A stretch of 64,000 bases of DNA from Fallopia convolvulus. Taxonomy: Eukaryota > Streptophyta > Magnoliopsida > Caryophyllales > Polygonaceae. The notes under the pieces were generated by a model, which ran no database searches, had not been told where the DNA came from, and saw only the letters and a list, made by a program, of their open reading frames with translations. Below, piece by piece: positions 35,795 through 47,131 of this stretch (positions are counted from its first letter, which is position 1; each line of letters starts with the position of its first letter). The translations under genes were made by a program, and so were the position numbers. The stretch spans positions 18,898,242 through 18,962,241 of the forward strand of contig OZ024720.1 in the NCBI GenBank assembly GCA_964016875.1, read 5' to 3'.

Positions 35795-37213
35795 TCGGGG
35801 CTGATTGCCCCCGGTGTTGCTAACTCCTGCGCCGCGTCCTCTGCCCTGGCTCGGTGCCTGCTGAAACTGTTGAGGCTGACGACGAGGCATCTGATTCACC
35901 GTTCCCGGTGAAGATCCGTGTGAAGGTGCCCCCACAATACAATACTGCTGCAAATGGCCAGGCTTCCCACAACTGAAACAACTCCTGACTGGCTTCGGAC
36001 ATTGACTCCTCAAATGAGCAGTGCTTCCACAGTTGAAGCACTCTCTCTGCCCTCCAGTGGATTGACTCTAACGGCGATGGTCCTGACGACCCTGTGGCTG
36101 AAACCCTGATCGTTGCGGCTGAGAAGAGCCGGGACGACTATCTCTCCTAGATTTTGTCGGGGCAGACAACTTGTGCCTCTTGCTCCCCGTGGTATGCAAC
36201 TCCAGCTGACTTTGTTGGGTCGTGGCCATAGCATAAGCCAAAGCAGACTGTTGAACGTCTGCCAATGTAGCGAGTCGGAGACCAGACACATAAGCACGTA
36301 GATGTGGTTGCAACCTTTTCAGAAAGGTCGCAATCTTCAGCTCGTCAGTAGGGGCAGCATTTGGCACCGCTGCCAACTCCTGCTGAAACTTCAGAATAGT
36401 CTTAGATATTGTGATATTTTCGGGTCCAGCATCCTGAAAGGCAGCCTCCCGAGCAACCCTCACCACCGGAGGACAATACTGATCTCGAATCTGTCTCTCA
36501 AACTCCTCAAAAGTCACCTCAGTCCGGTGGTCCCTACATAGCTCCCATCAATCAAAAGCGCTCTCTTGTAGCAAACTCTGTACTAAGGACATCTTCCGCT
36601 CCTCCGTCGCCTTAATAGAATCCAACGCAGATTTCACCCTCCTCAACCACTGCTCTACGTCTGAACCCTGAGCTCCAACAAAGTTCGGTACTCCAGTCTT
36701 CCTAAACTCCGCGAGCCACTTATCAGGCTGAGGCTCACGATATTGTCTCCTTAGTTCGACCACCTGATCAGCTATCACTGGTCCTCCAGAAGCTGGCGCT
36801 GCTCCCAGTTGGGCAGCGAAAATAGAATCTGGTCCAGGTTCCCTCCTCTCAGCTCCTTGTTGCCCCGCAACTGCGTTCAGATTCGGTGCAGCTCCCGCAC
36901 CCATCAACGTCTGCAATAACAGCTGAATCGCAGCAGTCACCTCTGGGGCCAATCCTGCTGGTGGTACTCCTCCTCCCACCTGAGCCCCGTTTGCTGGGAG
37001 ACCTCCTCCAGCGACAGAGGCACTGTCCTCTCGATGAACAGCAACAGCCACATCCTGACTCTCAGCAACCTCCTCCTGATGGTTATCCAGTTGTACCTCT
37101 GGCTCAGCAGCTACAGGGGCCTCTCATCTACCCCTGCCACGACCTCCTACTCGGCCTCTACCACGGCCTCTTCCGTTAGCTGCAGCAGCTCTAGCTCTGG
37201 TTGGTGGGGCCAT
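35795..37213 (-). pseudogene. Element D gag remnant
   Basis: Same start as E and C (MAPPTRARAA). The Arg-Gly tract is followed by an early TGA near 37127. Further stops at 36548-36550 (a Trp codon in E) and 36068-36070 follow. Zinc knuckles near 36030 and 35970 remain (CFSCGKPGHLQQYC). The frame is otherwise that of E. Confidence 0.87.
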
Positions 37214-37378
37214 CTATAATAGAAAGTCCCACAGTCAACCCCAGTATGCAACATGTCTACCCCAGTAAAAACATGTCTACCCCAGTAAAAACATTTGAAA
37301 ACACCGTCCGGTTTTGGTTTTAAGTTGGACCTCGGGTACTCTTTGTTGGTCAGTTCCATGTGCCCTGTTGTCAACCTC
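37214..37378 (-). other. Leader of element D, shortened and locally duplicated
   Basis: Compared with C and E it lacks about 95 bp in the middle, corresponding to most of the candidate leader intron. The segment ACATGTCTACCCCAGTAAAA is present twice in tandem (about 37248-37290). Confidence 0.7.
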
Positions 37379-37390
37379 GCTCTGATACCA
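37379..37390 (-). promoter_or_regulatory. Primer binding site of element D
   Basis: Minus strand TGGTATCAGAGC, initiator Met tRNA type, three bases inside the LTR. Confidence 0.93.
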
Positions 37391-37393
37391 ATT

Positions 37394-38446
37394 TGTAACA
37401 CCCCGACTTCCGTCGAGGCGCTACTAGGGAATAGACCTTACAAGGTACTATTATTTAGGTTGACAACTACACTGTAGGACCTTACAACTCGGGCACGACG
37501 AGAAAACATAATAAAACATCCAACCTTTATTTAATAAAACTTAGAAAAACATAATCATGCATGAATCCCCGAAAATTATAAATATTCAAATACATCACAA
37601 CGCCTACTGAAAATGAACTATCTGAACCGAAAAGATAATATCCAAAACAAACTACCAACTCCTTCTAACAAATATTAGAATCAATATTCTAACTAATATA
37701 AATCAACTAATATAAACCGATCCCACTATGACACGCGCTCTTTACCGCTCCGGCCCGCCATCTTGCCTCGGTTCCTGCACGGCTCCCTGATTCATACCTG
37801 GAACTGGAAAATGTTCCCCGTCGGCGCCCCCAGGCGGCTTCGCTCCATTACTCCCGCCGGCGCCTCTCAACCCGATTCGTTCCCGTCCTCAATTTCGATT
37901 GACACACTCTCAAGGACTCAACCCAACACCCAAGTCCGCCCACCACAACAGCAGCCAAAAGAAAACAGAGGAAAAGAAGAAAAAAACTCACCGGAGATTC
38001 ACGACGATGTACGATGGCGGCTGGCCTCTCCACTGGCATTTTCTCCGGAAAAAGGATTGGGTGGGTCGAACGGTGATTAAACAAGGACGACTCCGGCGAT
38101 AGGCACCGGTTGGGACGAGGACCGAAGTTCAATTGGTGAACGAATTGAAGAACACGATGGTGAAGGGGGTTCATTTAAGTAGTCCAGATTCAGACTTAAT
38201 CTAATTGGTTTAGGATATAATTTTGGTTAAATTAGATATAATTCAGTTAGGATCAGATTTGGCTATCGGTTTGGGTTTAGATATAAGGTCAATGGATTTG
38301 ATCCAATTTGACTTACACGGACGAGTTATTCCGAACGAATTAGATATAATTAATCAAACTAATTATTCGAACGGATTATTAAATGCTTGTAAACGAAAGA
38401 GCTTGTCTCCCGACTTACGAGACCTAAAACAATTACAGATATTACA
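37394..38446 (-). repeat. 5' LTR of element D
   Basis: Same length as the 3' LTR (1,053 bp) with scattered single-base differences, more of them than between the LTRs of C. Followed by the target duplication TTAAC. Confidence 0.94.
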
Positions 38447-38451
38447 TTAAC

Positions 38452-40000
38452 GAGCCGTTTTGCGAGGTCTTGTTCCTCTTTCTCTTCAGCTTGAACTCTC
38501 TCCGGTAATGTCTTCCCACTTCTGAGGTGCACTGCTGCTATTTGGCCTCTAGGGTTCTCCTCTCGGTGGCCCGGGAATTGCCCTTGTGGTCTTGGAATCC
38601 GTGCAGCTAAGTCCCCTAGTTGGGAATCAACACTCCTCTTCCAAACATTGAATTCTCCCCATCTTTTATCTTGTCGGTTCAGTTTAGCTTGAACGTCATC
38701 AACTTTGTTGTTCACTCCATTAATGCTCTCCTTTATTTCCTGAACCCATGATGGCGTCTCCTGATGGCCTGGAGGTCGATATGGTGCAGGTCGTCTATCT
38801 GGTAGGGGCCCTGTATAGCTTGTATTCTGATTGCCCCATGGTTGATAGTTGTTCGACCTGTCATTATAATTAGGCTGGTTCCTGTATGGTCCTCTCATTA
38901 AATTCATTTCAGCTATTGTCTCAGCGGTTCTAACCTGCTCAATGTTAGTGCAAGCAGAAGTACTATGTGCAGAAGAACCACATTCTTGACATGATTGAGA
39001 GGATTTCAGAAAACTTACCTGTTTCCTCAGACGGTTGACCTCATCTTGTAAGAATTGGTTTTTAACATCTGGGTCAACTTCTTCTCGGTTGGATATGTAG
39101 AGACGTTTTTGAGTTTGTGGAGTTTGCTGGGTTCCATACATAGCATCGTAATTAGCCACCTTATCCAACAATTCCCACGCCTCTATAAAACCGTCTCTAT
39201 AAAACCGCACGCAGTATGCGTGTTGATGCGGTTCTTGGTCTCTGCGTTGATACCCTGGAAAAAGATTTCTTGCAAAACATATAAAGGTTGCCCATGAGTA
39301 GGGCACTGTCTAAGCATCTCTTTGAATCTTTCCCATGTTTCAACAAATGTTTCATTAGGCAACTGGTGATAAGAGGTGATGCGTTTCCTCAACTCCGTCG
39401 TCTTAGCAGGAGGGAAAAACTTTGTAAGAAATTGATCATACAAAGCTTTCCAAGTCCTGATAGACTTAGAAGGTAGGCTCTCTAACCAGTTCAGGGCCTT
39501 TCCAGTAAGAGACCATCTAAAAGCTTTTAACAGAACATATTCTAATGAGACACCTTCAACAACTATGGTGTCACATAAATAAGAAAGTTTCTAATATGCT
39601 CCACAGGGCACTCAGCAGGTTTCCCTTCAAACTGAGCCCGTTTGATTAAGGATATAAATTGAGACTTGATCTCAAAAGGTTTCTCTATCGCTAGAAGCAC
39701 AATAGGAGATTCTGGCACCCTCAGTTCTGGATGCATGTATTGTTTGGCATTCCTTGGATAGGCATCAAGCTCTTCTTGTAGTCGAGCCTTGTCAGCTCGT
39801 TGACGCTCAGTTTCGGCGTCTACGCCGTCCTTCTCGGCTTTCAGTGCCTCCATCTGGGTCCGGAGGATCTCTAACTCTCGAGCCATCTCTTCTGCTGTGG
39901 CCATGGCTCGGTTTTCTCGGAGTCGACGGTGTAGGGAACGTTCGGGTTTTGAGTAATAAACTGTGTTATCAAACTGAAGCCTTCGTCGTCCTACCGGCAT
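38452..40000 (-). pseudogene. Athila gag, 5' part, interrupted by element D
   Basis: Starts MPVGRRRLQFDNTVYY, then a helical stretch (EEMARELEILRTQMEALKAE) and the Athila-type Gag domain (FEIKSQFISLIKRAQFEGKP; YDQFLTKFFPPAKTTELRK; FVETWERFKEMLRQCPTHG; AYCVRFYRDGFIEAWELLDK). One zinc knuckle, CQECGSSAHSTSAC, lies near 38990. A frameshift near 39575 and a 12-bp tandem duplication near 39183-39210 (TCTATAAAACCG twice) break the frame. After removal of D and one target copy the frame runs on into 31039. Confidence 0.85.
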
Positions 40001-40094
40001 ACACTGAGAAAACAGACAAAGAAAACAAAAATTAAAAACAAAAACGGGGTCGGGCTATTCCCGAACCCAAAGATAAACTAACAAACTCGTTGCT

Positions 40095-40112
40095 TCCCCG
40101 GCAATGGCGCCA
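40095..40112 (-). promoter_or_regulatory. Primer binding site of the Athila element
   Basis: Minus strand TGGCGCCATTGCCGGGG, the Asp-tRNA-like primer site known from Athila elements, three bases inside the LTR. The bases 40001-40094 are a short leader. Confidence 0.88.
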
Positions 40113-40115
40113 ATT

Positions 40116-41668
40116 TGTTGAGAGGGTTTCCCGACAACAAATAAATTTGTAGCCAACACCCCGCTGAGTATAGGGAGGTCAGGATCGTTCCACAGGAAGC
40201 AAGGTTGTTCGTTTATCAATCTACTAAAAAGCAAACAAAAACAAAAAAAAAACACTCACAAGCAGCCTCGTTAACAACGTTGTCAGGGTCGTTAACGAAC
40301 CACCGAACACAAAAACACTTCAAATAACGACCTAATTAAATCCTAATTAAAATTCGGTACCGAGGCAAGTACTCAGCAACGAAAATTCAATGGAAATAAT
40401 TCAAATAAAACAAAGATCTAGGACTAGGGACACCACAACATAGTCAAGCATAAAAACTCGTAAGAAGATAAGATCATGCCTTTAAACAGATAGAGTCATC
40501 AACTTTCGTTGAATTAGCAAGTAAATTAACAAACTTTTGCATCCTAATTCACTTAATTGCTTGTTTTGGATCTAAAGCTTGAAACTTTCGTATTCAAACA
40601 ATATCAACCTTGAAGTTACTAACTTTCTCTTTCAATCAAGTTAAAAACCTAAATTACCTCAACTTTCATTTCGGTATAAGCACAAAAAACAATCCTCAAT
40701 AAAAGATAAAAGGCAATCAACACTCAATCTTACCATAAAACATGCTCAACTATATCGGGCTTAACCCCGATCCTAGAAAAAGAAACTACTCACTAATCAT
40801 AACTAAGAAACTAAAAATCTCAATTAAAAGAAACATTGAAAACAAAACAAAACTCAAATTAATAAGAAAAGATTGTCTTACAGAAATTCAGAAGAAACCG
40901 AAAAACATCAAAATACCGAATCACAATCGCAACTAACGACCCCGGTGACTGTCGTCTACCGAGCCTCTTCAATCTGACTCCGATCCGACTCTCTTCTCTC
41001 TCTTTCTCGGCCCTTCGAAATTCTCTTCCTAAAAATTCTCCTCTAAAAGCTTCTCCCCTTTCTATGCTAGATAGAAGGATATATACTAAAAAGCTAAAAA
41101 CTAAAAAGGCTAAAAGATATAAACTTTCCTAAAAAGATAGAAACAAACCCTAAAAGATAGAAATAAAATCTAAAAAGATATTAAGACCTAAAATACATAT
41201 TCTAATAACCCCAAAAGATTCTAAAAAGATACTCAACCGACACGGAAATAAATTCCCGCTCAGGATCGGTGAATTATAAAATAAAGCTTCAAATCTTCTT
41301 CTTCGTGGCCTTGTTAACGAGCCCTCACAGCCTCGTTAACGAGCCCTCACAGCCTCGTTAATGAGCCCTCACAGCCTCGTTAACGAGCCTGGGCTTTGTT
41401 TTCTTCCACACTCCCTCTTTTAATCTTGAGCTCTGACTTCTTCAATCTTGTACTCCTCCGTCTTTCGCTGTAATGCTCCAAATTCAGCTACATATAGCTC
41501 CTTTCCTCGCTAAAACCTACAAAATTCACAAAATAGCGTAGCTTCCACTCTTTTCATAGAAATATGCAAAACTACCTAAAACACTCAAAACTAAACTTAA
41601 ACTTAACAAAACTAAACCTAATAAGCAAAGAAAACCTACTAAAAACTATACTAAAAATGCGAACATCA
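40116..41668 (-). repeat. 5' LTR of the Athila element
   Basis: 1,553 bp, TG to CA, homologous to 16846-18352. It is longer mainly through a fourth 22-bp unit and a short duplication (ACTTAAACTTAAC) near 41594. Confidence 0.93.
41309..41393. repeat. 22-bp minisatellite with TCGTTAACGA core, four units
   Basis: Two of the units keep the exact palindrome (41333 and 41377); the other two have one change each (TTGTTAACGA, TCGTTAATGA). Three units in the sister LTR. Confidence 0.9.
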
Positions 41669-43552
41669 GTGATTGCCTACGCGTCTCGATAGCTCAAAGT
41701 CTATGAAGTAAATTATCCGACGCACGACCTCGAACTGGTAGCAGTAGTATTCGCGTTAAAGATTTGGCGACACTACTTGTACGGGGTTAGGTGTCAGATA
41801 TACACCGATCACAAGAGTTTGAAGTATGTGTTCACACAGAAGGAGTTGAACATGAGACAAAGAAGATGGCAGGAATTGTTGAAAGACTACGACATAGAGC
41901 TACTCTACCATCCGGGCAAAGCTAATGTCGTAGCAGACGCTCTCAGTCGAAAGACGCAGCAAGAGGGCATCGTAGCAATGTTAACCGCCCAACCAAAGTT
42001 GCAGCAAGAACTGATCAGGGAAGGCATTGAGGTTTGGTTTGAAAGACAACAAGGGTGTCTCAACACTTTAGAAATCCAATCCGATTTGTTGACAGAGATC
42101 AAGTAAAAGCAGATTGACGACATCATGTTGATCAGAATCAGTGGCGAAGTACAAGAAGGCAAAGCACCTGGGTTCGTCATTCAGGATGACGGTTCCCTTC
42201 GGTTCCAGAACCGGATTTGTGTGCCAGCACTGGACGAGCTTCGAAAAATCATCCTAAAAGAAGCCCACTCGTCTGCCTATTCAGTACATCTAGGAGCGAG
42301 TAAAATGTACAATGATGTACGCAAGAATTTCTGGTGGCCCAACCTAAAAGAAGATGTCGCAGAGTTCATATCTAAATGCTTGGTCTGCTAGAAAGTAAAA
42401 ATCGAACATCGAAGACCTGGAGGAAAGTTGCAATCCCTTTCCGTCCCCGAATGGAAATGGGAAGATATTGCAATGGATTTTGTGACCGATCTACCCAAAA
42501 CCCAAAAGCAGAAGGATTCTATCTGGGTTATCGTAGATCGACTCACCAAGAGCGCCCGCTTCATCCCCATTCAAAAGAAGTGGAAGACTCTAAAGCTAGC
42601 AACAGTTTTCGTCAAGGAAATAGTCCGCCTCCACGGGACCCCTAAAACGATCACCTCCGATCGAGACGGACGCTTCATGGCCTCATTCTGGAAAGGACTA
42701 CACAAGGCCATGGGCACGGAACTGAAATTCAGCACATCATTTCATCCTCAAACTGATGGTCAATCCGAAAGGACCATCCAAACTCTCGAGGATATGCTAC
42801 GAGCTTGCGTGCTAGACCGCACCACAAGTTGGGATGACAGCTTACACCTCATAGAATTCACTTACAACAATAGCTGGCATTCTTCCATCAAGATGGCTCC
42901 CTTTGAAGCCCTGTACGGCCGAAAGTGTCGCTCTCCGCTCTGTTGGGACGATAACACCGACAAGATTCTCCTAGGCCCAGACCTAATAGAGCAAACTGCC
43001 TCCGAAGTCGCCCTCATCCGTCAAAGAATGTTGACCGCTCAGAGTCGACAAAAGTCTTATACAGATCTGAAAAGACGAGACATAGAATTTGTTGTAGGAG
43101 ATAGGGTTTTCGTCAAAGTATCTCCTTCAAAGGGCGTGTTCCGCTTCGGGAAGCGAGGCAAGCTTAACCCTCTCTATGTAGGACCCTTCGAAGTCCTAGA
43201 AAGAGTCGGCAACCTGGCCTATCGAGTTGCTTTACCGCCTTCTGCTCACCCTGTGCACAATGTATTCCACGTGTCGCTCTTAAGAAAGTACGTGCCTGAC
43301 GAATCCCACGTGATCAAATTCGACGATGTCGAAATCCAGTCGGATGGCACATACGAAGAGAGACCGATCAAGATTGTAGAGCACCGAATCAAGCAATTGC
43401 GCAACAAAGAAGTACCTTTAGTCCGTGTACTCTGGTCCAAGGATGGCAACGAAGGTACAACTTGGGAAAACCGAGCAAGACATGCAGAGGCGTTTCCTAG
43501 AGTTAATGTCTTCTTAAATGTCATTAGTATAATCCTTTTAAGGGGGTACTAG
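41669..43552 (+). pseudogene. Element B pol, second part: RNase H, integrase, chromodomain
   Basis: Resumes the RNase H (VIAYASR; TDHKSLKYVFTQKELN near 41810; VADALSRK near 41930), then the integrase zinc region (HLGASKMYNDV near 42300; CLVC near 42380), the core with VIVDRLTK near 42530, TSDRDGRF near 42655 and GQSERTIQ near 42760, GPFEVLERVG near 43185, and a chromodomain-like tail (VEHRIKQLRNKEVPLVRVLW near 43400). Stops at 41690-41692, 42104-42106 and 42389-42391 break it; from 42392 to 43552 it is open. About three residues found in sister copies are missing where the Athila element entered. Confidence 0.9.
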
Positions 43553-43664
43553 ACCCCGTATCATCCGCACATGTCGTAGATTGTGATTGCTTTTGTCTCT
43601 ACCTCCTAGTACTGCCCTATTTTCTCTAAGTTTCGGGGACGAAACTTATTTAAGGGGGTACTAT
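43553..43664 (+). promoter_or_regulatory. Purine tract and stem-loop of element B
   Basis: AAGGGGGTACTAT (43652-43664) touches the LTR. Just before it is an 8-bp stem AAGTTTCG/CGAAACTT with loop GGGA (43628-43647). A second purine run (AAGGGGGTACTAG) occurs at about 43540. Only one stem-loop is found, against two in A, C, D and E. Confidence 0.75.
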
Positions 43665-43967
43665 TGTAATATCCGCGATATTCCAAGCTTTTTATAATAT
43701 AATATTTATTATTAATTACTTATTTTCTTTAATTTAAAAAGAGAATTGCGGAATATCAAATTAACTTCTTCTATTTTTCTTTTCTTACCAAGAAAATAAA
43801 ATAGATAAAATTTGTATAAAATAACTTGAGAGGCTTAAATTATTAAAGTGAGGTAAATCAATAAAAAGTATATTAAATAAAAATAATTTCCTTTGGCAAT
43901 TTAATTTATTCTAGGAAGTAATTTTCATAGAGCCTAGAAAACTAAGTACAAGTTTAGCAAAAAGAAT

Positions 43968-44047
43968 GCAAGAGCCGGGATTTGAACCCGAGACCTCTTG
44001 CACTCTACACCTCACATGCCCCTCTCTCATTCCGCTAGACCAATTGC
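43968..44047 (-). other. tRNA-like segment with pol III A and B boxes in the LTR of B
   Basis: Minus strand: A-box-like TGGTCTAGCGG (complement of 44032-44042) and B-box GGTTCAAATCC (complement of 43978-43988), ends GCAA...TTGC. It lies antisense to the element. The body between the boxes does not form a normal tRNA. It could be an old SINE or tRNA fragment fixed in the LTR; presence in both LTRs shows it was there before this insertion. Confidence 0.55.
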
Positions 44048-44322
44048 AATTTCTTGTTCATTCAACCCAACCCTCTTATCTTATATCAAAGAACTCCCTT
44101 CTCCCAATTTGAACATCAGACTTTTGTCTGATTGATTTTACGTAGATGAGAAAGGTGACCATTGCATGCTCTACCACCTCCCTCTTGCTTGCTTGACCAC
44201 CATTGTGACCTCACCCCTCATCACCTTTGAAGAAGCACACAAGAGGCCAATGGATGAGCACTCCCTCCACCACCATTGGTGAATTCTCCATCGCATGGAT
44301 CCATGGCTCCTCCCAATTTGTC

Positions 44323-44330
44323 TATAAAAG
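44323..44330 (+). promoter_or_regulatory. TATA box of element B LTR
   Basis: TATAAAAG followed about 30 bases later by CAATCACACACTC, a plausible start region. The 5' LTR has CTCTAAAAG at the matching place. Confidence 0.55.
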
Positions 44331-45801
44331 GACTCCTATTCATCCTCTTCAATCACACACTCTAATTTCCTTCTTCCTCTCCTAGCAAGAGCATTCTTAA
44401 TTCTCAAAAATCAGCCACCCTCTAAGACAATTTCCTCCATTAAAACACCACAAAAACACCATCTAAACTCCCTTTTTCTTCTCCTTGGAGCCGCCGGACC
44501 ACCGTCCCCCTTACCGGAGCACCGCCGCCGGACCGCCGCCGCCGCCCTCGCCGGAGCCTTAGCCACGCCGCCCCAGCCCGCCGGTCCTCCTCCTCTGCCT
44601 TCTCCTGTGTTCTGTATTCAACAGAATACCAAAAGTATATTTTTCTATCCTAAAATTTATTATCCATTTATGTAGTTATTTAATTAAAAGCCTTTTATAA
44701 ATTGTTAGATTATATTTAGGATTTAAGGGAATAAAAATAATGATGAGGGAGATCTTGTTAGTTGGGAAAAACTCGAAACAAATTGTTTTTACTTGATAAC
44801 TTAGGCTAAATACAATTAAGTAGATATATTCATGATTTTATTACATGCATTCTATTACAAGACATAAATAGATGTCATAAAATTAGTATAGTATGTAAGG
44901 TCCATATTTAGTACTATCCTACCTTACATCAAAATAAGAATTCTAGAAATATTATGCATTTTTTTATACAAGAGATGATATAATATTATGACCTTAGAAA
45001 TCAAAAGATTATTAAATAAAACTAATATCATCTTTATAAGGATTTTTAATAAAATTTCTAATAGAGAAAAGTCATGCATGGCCTAATCTATAAAAGATAT
45101 AAAAATTATAGAGTTGAGTAAATATAAGGAATTTAGTATAAAATATTTATTCAATACAAACTTAGCATATCTTTTATATGAGGAACATATTAAAAAGGTG
45201 TTAGCTATTATGAAGGATACAATAAAATATTATGTCATTAGCATATGAGTTTAAATTATAAAATATGATAGAGATCTAGAAACTATAGTATAACTTAGAC
45301 AATGATTTCATGAAAATACGCTACTATTAAATAAAATGTTAGTAGAGTCTTATATAAAAATATAGGATTGTTAATGGTCTTTTAGTGTAGAGATTTATTG
45401 AAAGACCTAAGTTCAAAATTAAATATATCAAGTATGATATTATAATAAAACTAGTATGTTTTATAACATAAAGTAGACTTGCTTGAAAAGAAATCAATTA
45501 AATATAGAAAAGATTCTATGTTATGAACTATAATATCATAATATATAAATATGATCAAAGATATTTTATGAGCCTTATAGTATAAAAGGGGTTATGGAAA
45601 TAGAATAAATAAGAGTTTTCTAAATTAAAAAAAGTTTGGGCAAGTTACCTTATAAGGAATGGTAGAGATTTCTATTTAAGGAAACTTCCTAATAAAAAGG
45701 ATTATTTAATAATTATTTTAATAGAGATTTTCGGAATAATAACGATATTACAAAATCAAAATAATAATAAAGGAATATTATTATTTTAAAGCAAATAACT
45801 T

Positions 45802-45862
45802 TCTAAATTATTATTATAATAATTTAGAAATTCAAATCCTCTTATAAAAACATTATAAGAGG
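45802..45862. repeat. Two adjacent perfect stem-loops in the 3' LTR of B
   Basis: Same 13-bp and 10-bp stems as at 10853-10913, with no change in either arm. Confidence 0.75.
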
Positions 45863-47119
45863 TGATCCGAACGTTAGTAGAAGAATCGTGTTTTGAGCCT
45901 TTTCGTAAATTCCCTATCAATAGGTCGGAATCCTCGTTCGTAGCAAGGAATCGCTTAAGTTCGTCCAAGCTCGTTTGCTAGTATTGTTGCACTAAGGCAA
46001 GTGGAATTTCCCCTTGCAACCTTTATACTTCATTCCGTAAAGATTCTCGATGTTGGGAACAACTTGTATGCTTAAATAAAAATGAACCTAGGAAAATATC
46101 GATTGCTAGAAATAACGACCATTGTTAGCATAGTAAGTTTTATATTCCTTGTTAGGATTATATATGCTAGTGTGTGTGTTCTCTTAATTGATTACAATCT
46201 CGTTCAGAGATTTGCGTTGAATAAACTAGAAGGGGGTGCGAGTTAGTCGACACCTCTATATAATCTTACTAAGTCGTACGTCCATACGACTTTCGGGATC
46301 ATGATCTCCATCCGCTCCGATTGCAAGGAGGGATTGTGCGCACTCCAGCTAAGTGCCGGGGAATTGAAGTTCTCCTTCGGGTGGCTCGGTTTATCCGTGT
46401 CCCTCGACTCTCTTTTAAAAGTCATCAACATGATTGAATATCTTTCGTCACTATTTAAGATAATTGTGAATGCACATTTAAGATACCAAAACCGGACCGG
46501 TCTCAAATGATCGTTCCGGCTCTCGGTCCGCTCAAAAGCGTGAGAGGTTTTCACATGTATGAATTACTAAATGTTCCCAACATTCTATTGAAATCCTAGA
46601 GAAGCCGTATCGTGTAACCTCATCGTAAACACAACCCGTTTATCTCTTACGAAAATTATTAGAAGTTACCGAATTTTACCCTCGGGAAGTTCCATTCCCG
46701 CTTGCTTAGTCTCTTAGACTAATTCTTCTTTCCCGCATGTTTGCCTGGCATTCTATCGCCCCTCGCGAATTATGTCAGAATCTAGGAATCCCCATAAGGC
46801 GTGAAGTGAAGTGAAGACGAAGGAAGAACAAGAATTTTCAAGATGTACTTCGTTATCATTTTGTTTTAGTTTCAATATGTTGCAAGGACAACCTAGCTTC
46901 GTATTTGAATTTCCGAACAAGTCTTTTTATTTGAAAACAATGTAAGATATTTGTAAGAACCAAGTCTCCTTCGGGAGCACCTTTTCTCATTATGTAATAT
47001 GTTTTATTCCGCATTTAATTGTTCTATATCATTCTAAAAGCCTTGGGTGACTTTAGACGGTAAAATCTGAGGTTACTGGCGGTAATACCCAGTGTTGTAA
47101 AATAGGGGTGTTACAATTG

Positions 47120-47131
47120 TGGTATCAGAGC
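47120..47131 (+). promoter_or_regulatory. Primer binding site of the second B-family internal region
   Basis: TGGTATCAGAGC, identical to that at 12179. The following leader (47132-47531) holds no gene. Confidence 0.92.

Larger units (their letters stand above)
31045..38446 (-). mobile_element. Element D: decayed Tekay-like element nested in Athila
   Basis: 1,053-bp LTRs at both ends, target duplication TTAAC (31040-31044 and 38447-38451), Met-tRNA primer site, gag-pol in one frame broken by about a dozen stops and one frameshift, and the purine tract with stem-loops. Its proteins are close to those of E, but the LTRs are less than half the length because a central block is missing. Confidence 0.93.
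16846..41668 (-). mobile_element. Athila-type Ty3/gypsy element without RT or integrase, hosting elements C and D
   Basis: LTRs of about 1.5 kb at both ends begin TG and end CA. The primer site next to the right LTR (minus TGGCGCCATTGCCGGGG) is the Asp-tRNA type of Athila. Minus-strand order is gag (split by D), protease, 1.2 kb non-coding, an Athila ORF1-like gene (split by C) and 1.8 kb non-coding. Without C and D it is about 10.5 kb. No RT, RNase H or integrase motif is present, so it is non-autonomous. No target duplication flanks it. Confidence 0.87.
8768..47115 (+). mobile_element. Element B: long-LTR chromovirus with an extra ORF, split by a nested Athila element
   Basis: Two LTRs of about 3.4 kb, Met-tRNA primer site, an acidic ORF, gag, protease, RT, then (after the 24.8-kb Athila insertion) RNase H, integrase and chromodomain, and a purine tract. 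RT and integrase motifs and the chromodomain-like tail put it among plant chromoviruses close to Tekay. Excluding the nested DNA it is about 13.5 kb. Several stops and an altered RT active site make it inactive. Confidence 0.88.
43665..47115 (+). repeat. 3' LTR of element B
   Basis: 3,451 bp, homologous to 8768-12174. It is followed directly by another primer site and internal region instead of a target duplication. Confidence 0.93.

Noticed and set aside
16998..41386. A CRISPR-like array for the repeated TCGTTAACGA motif
   Set aside because: Spacing is irregular, the repeat is too short, copies lie in both LTRs and coding DNA, and the genome is a plant's.
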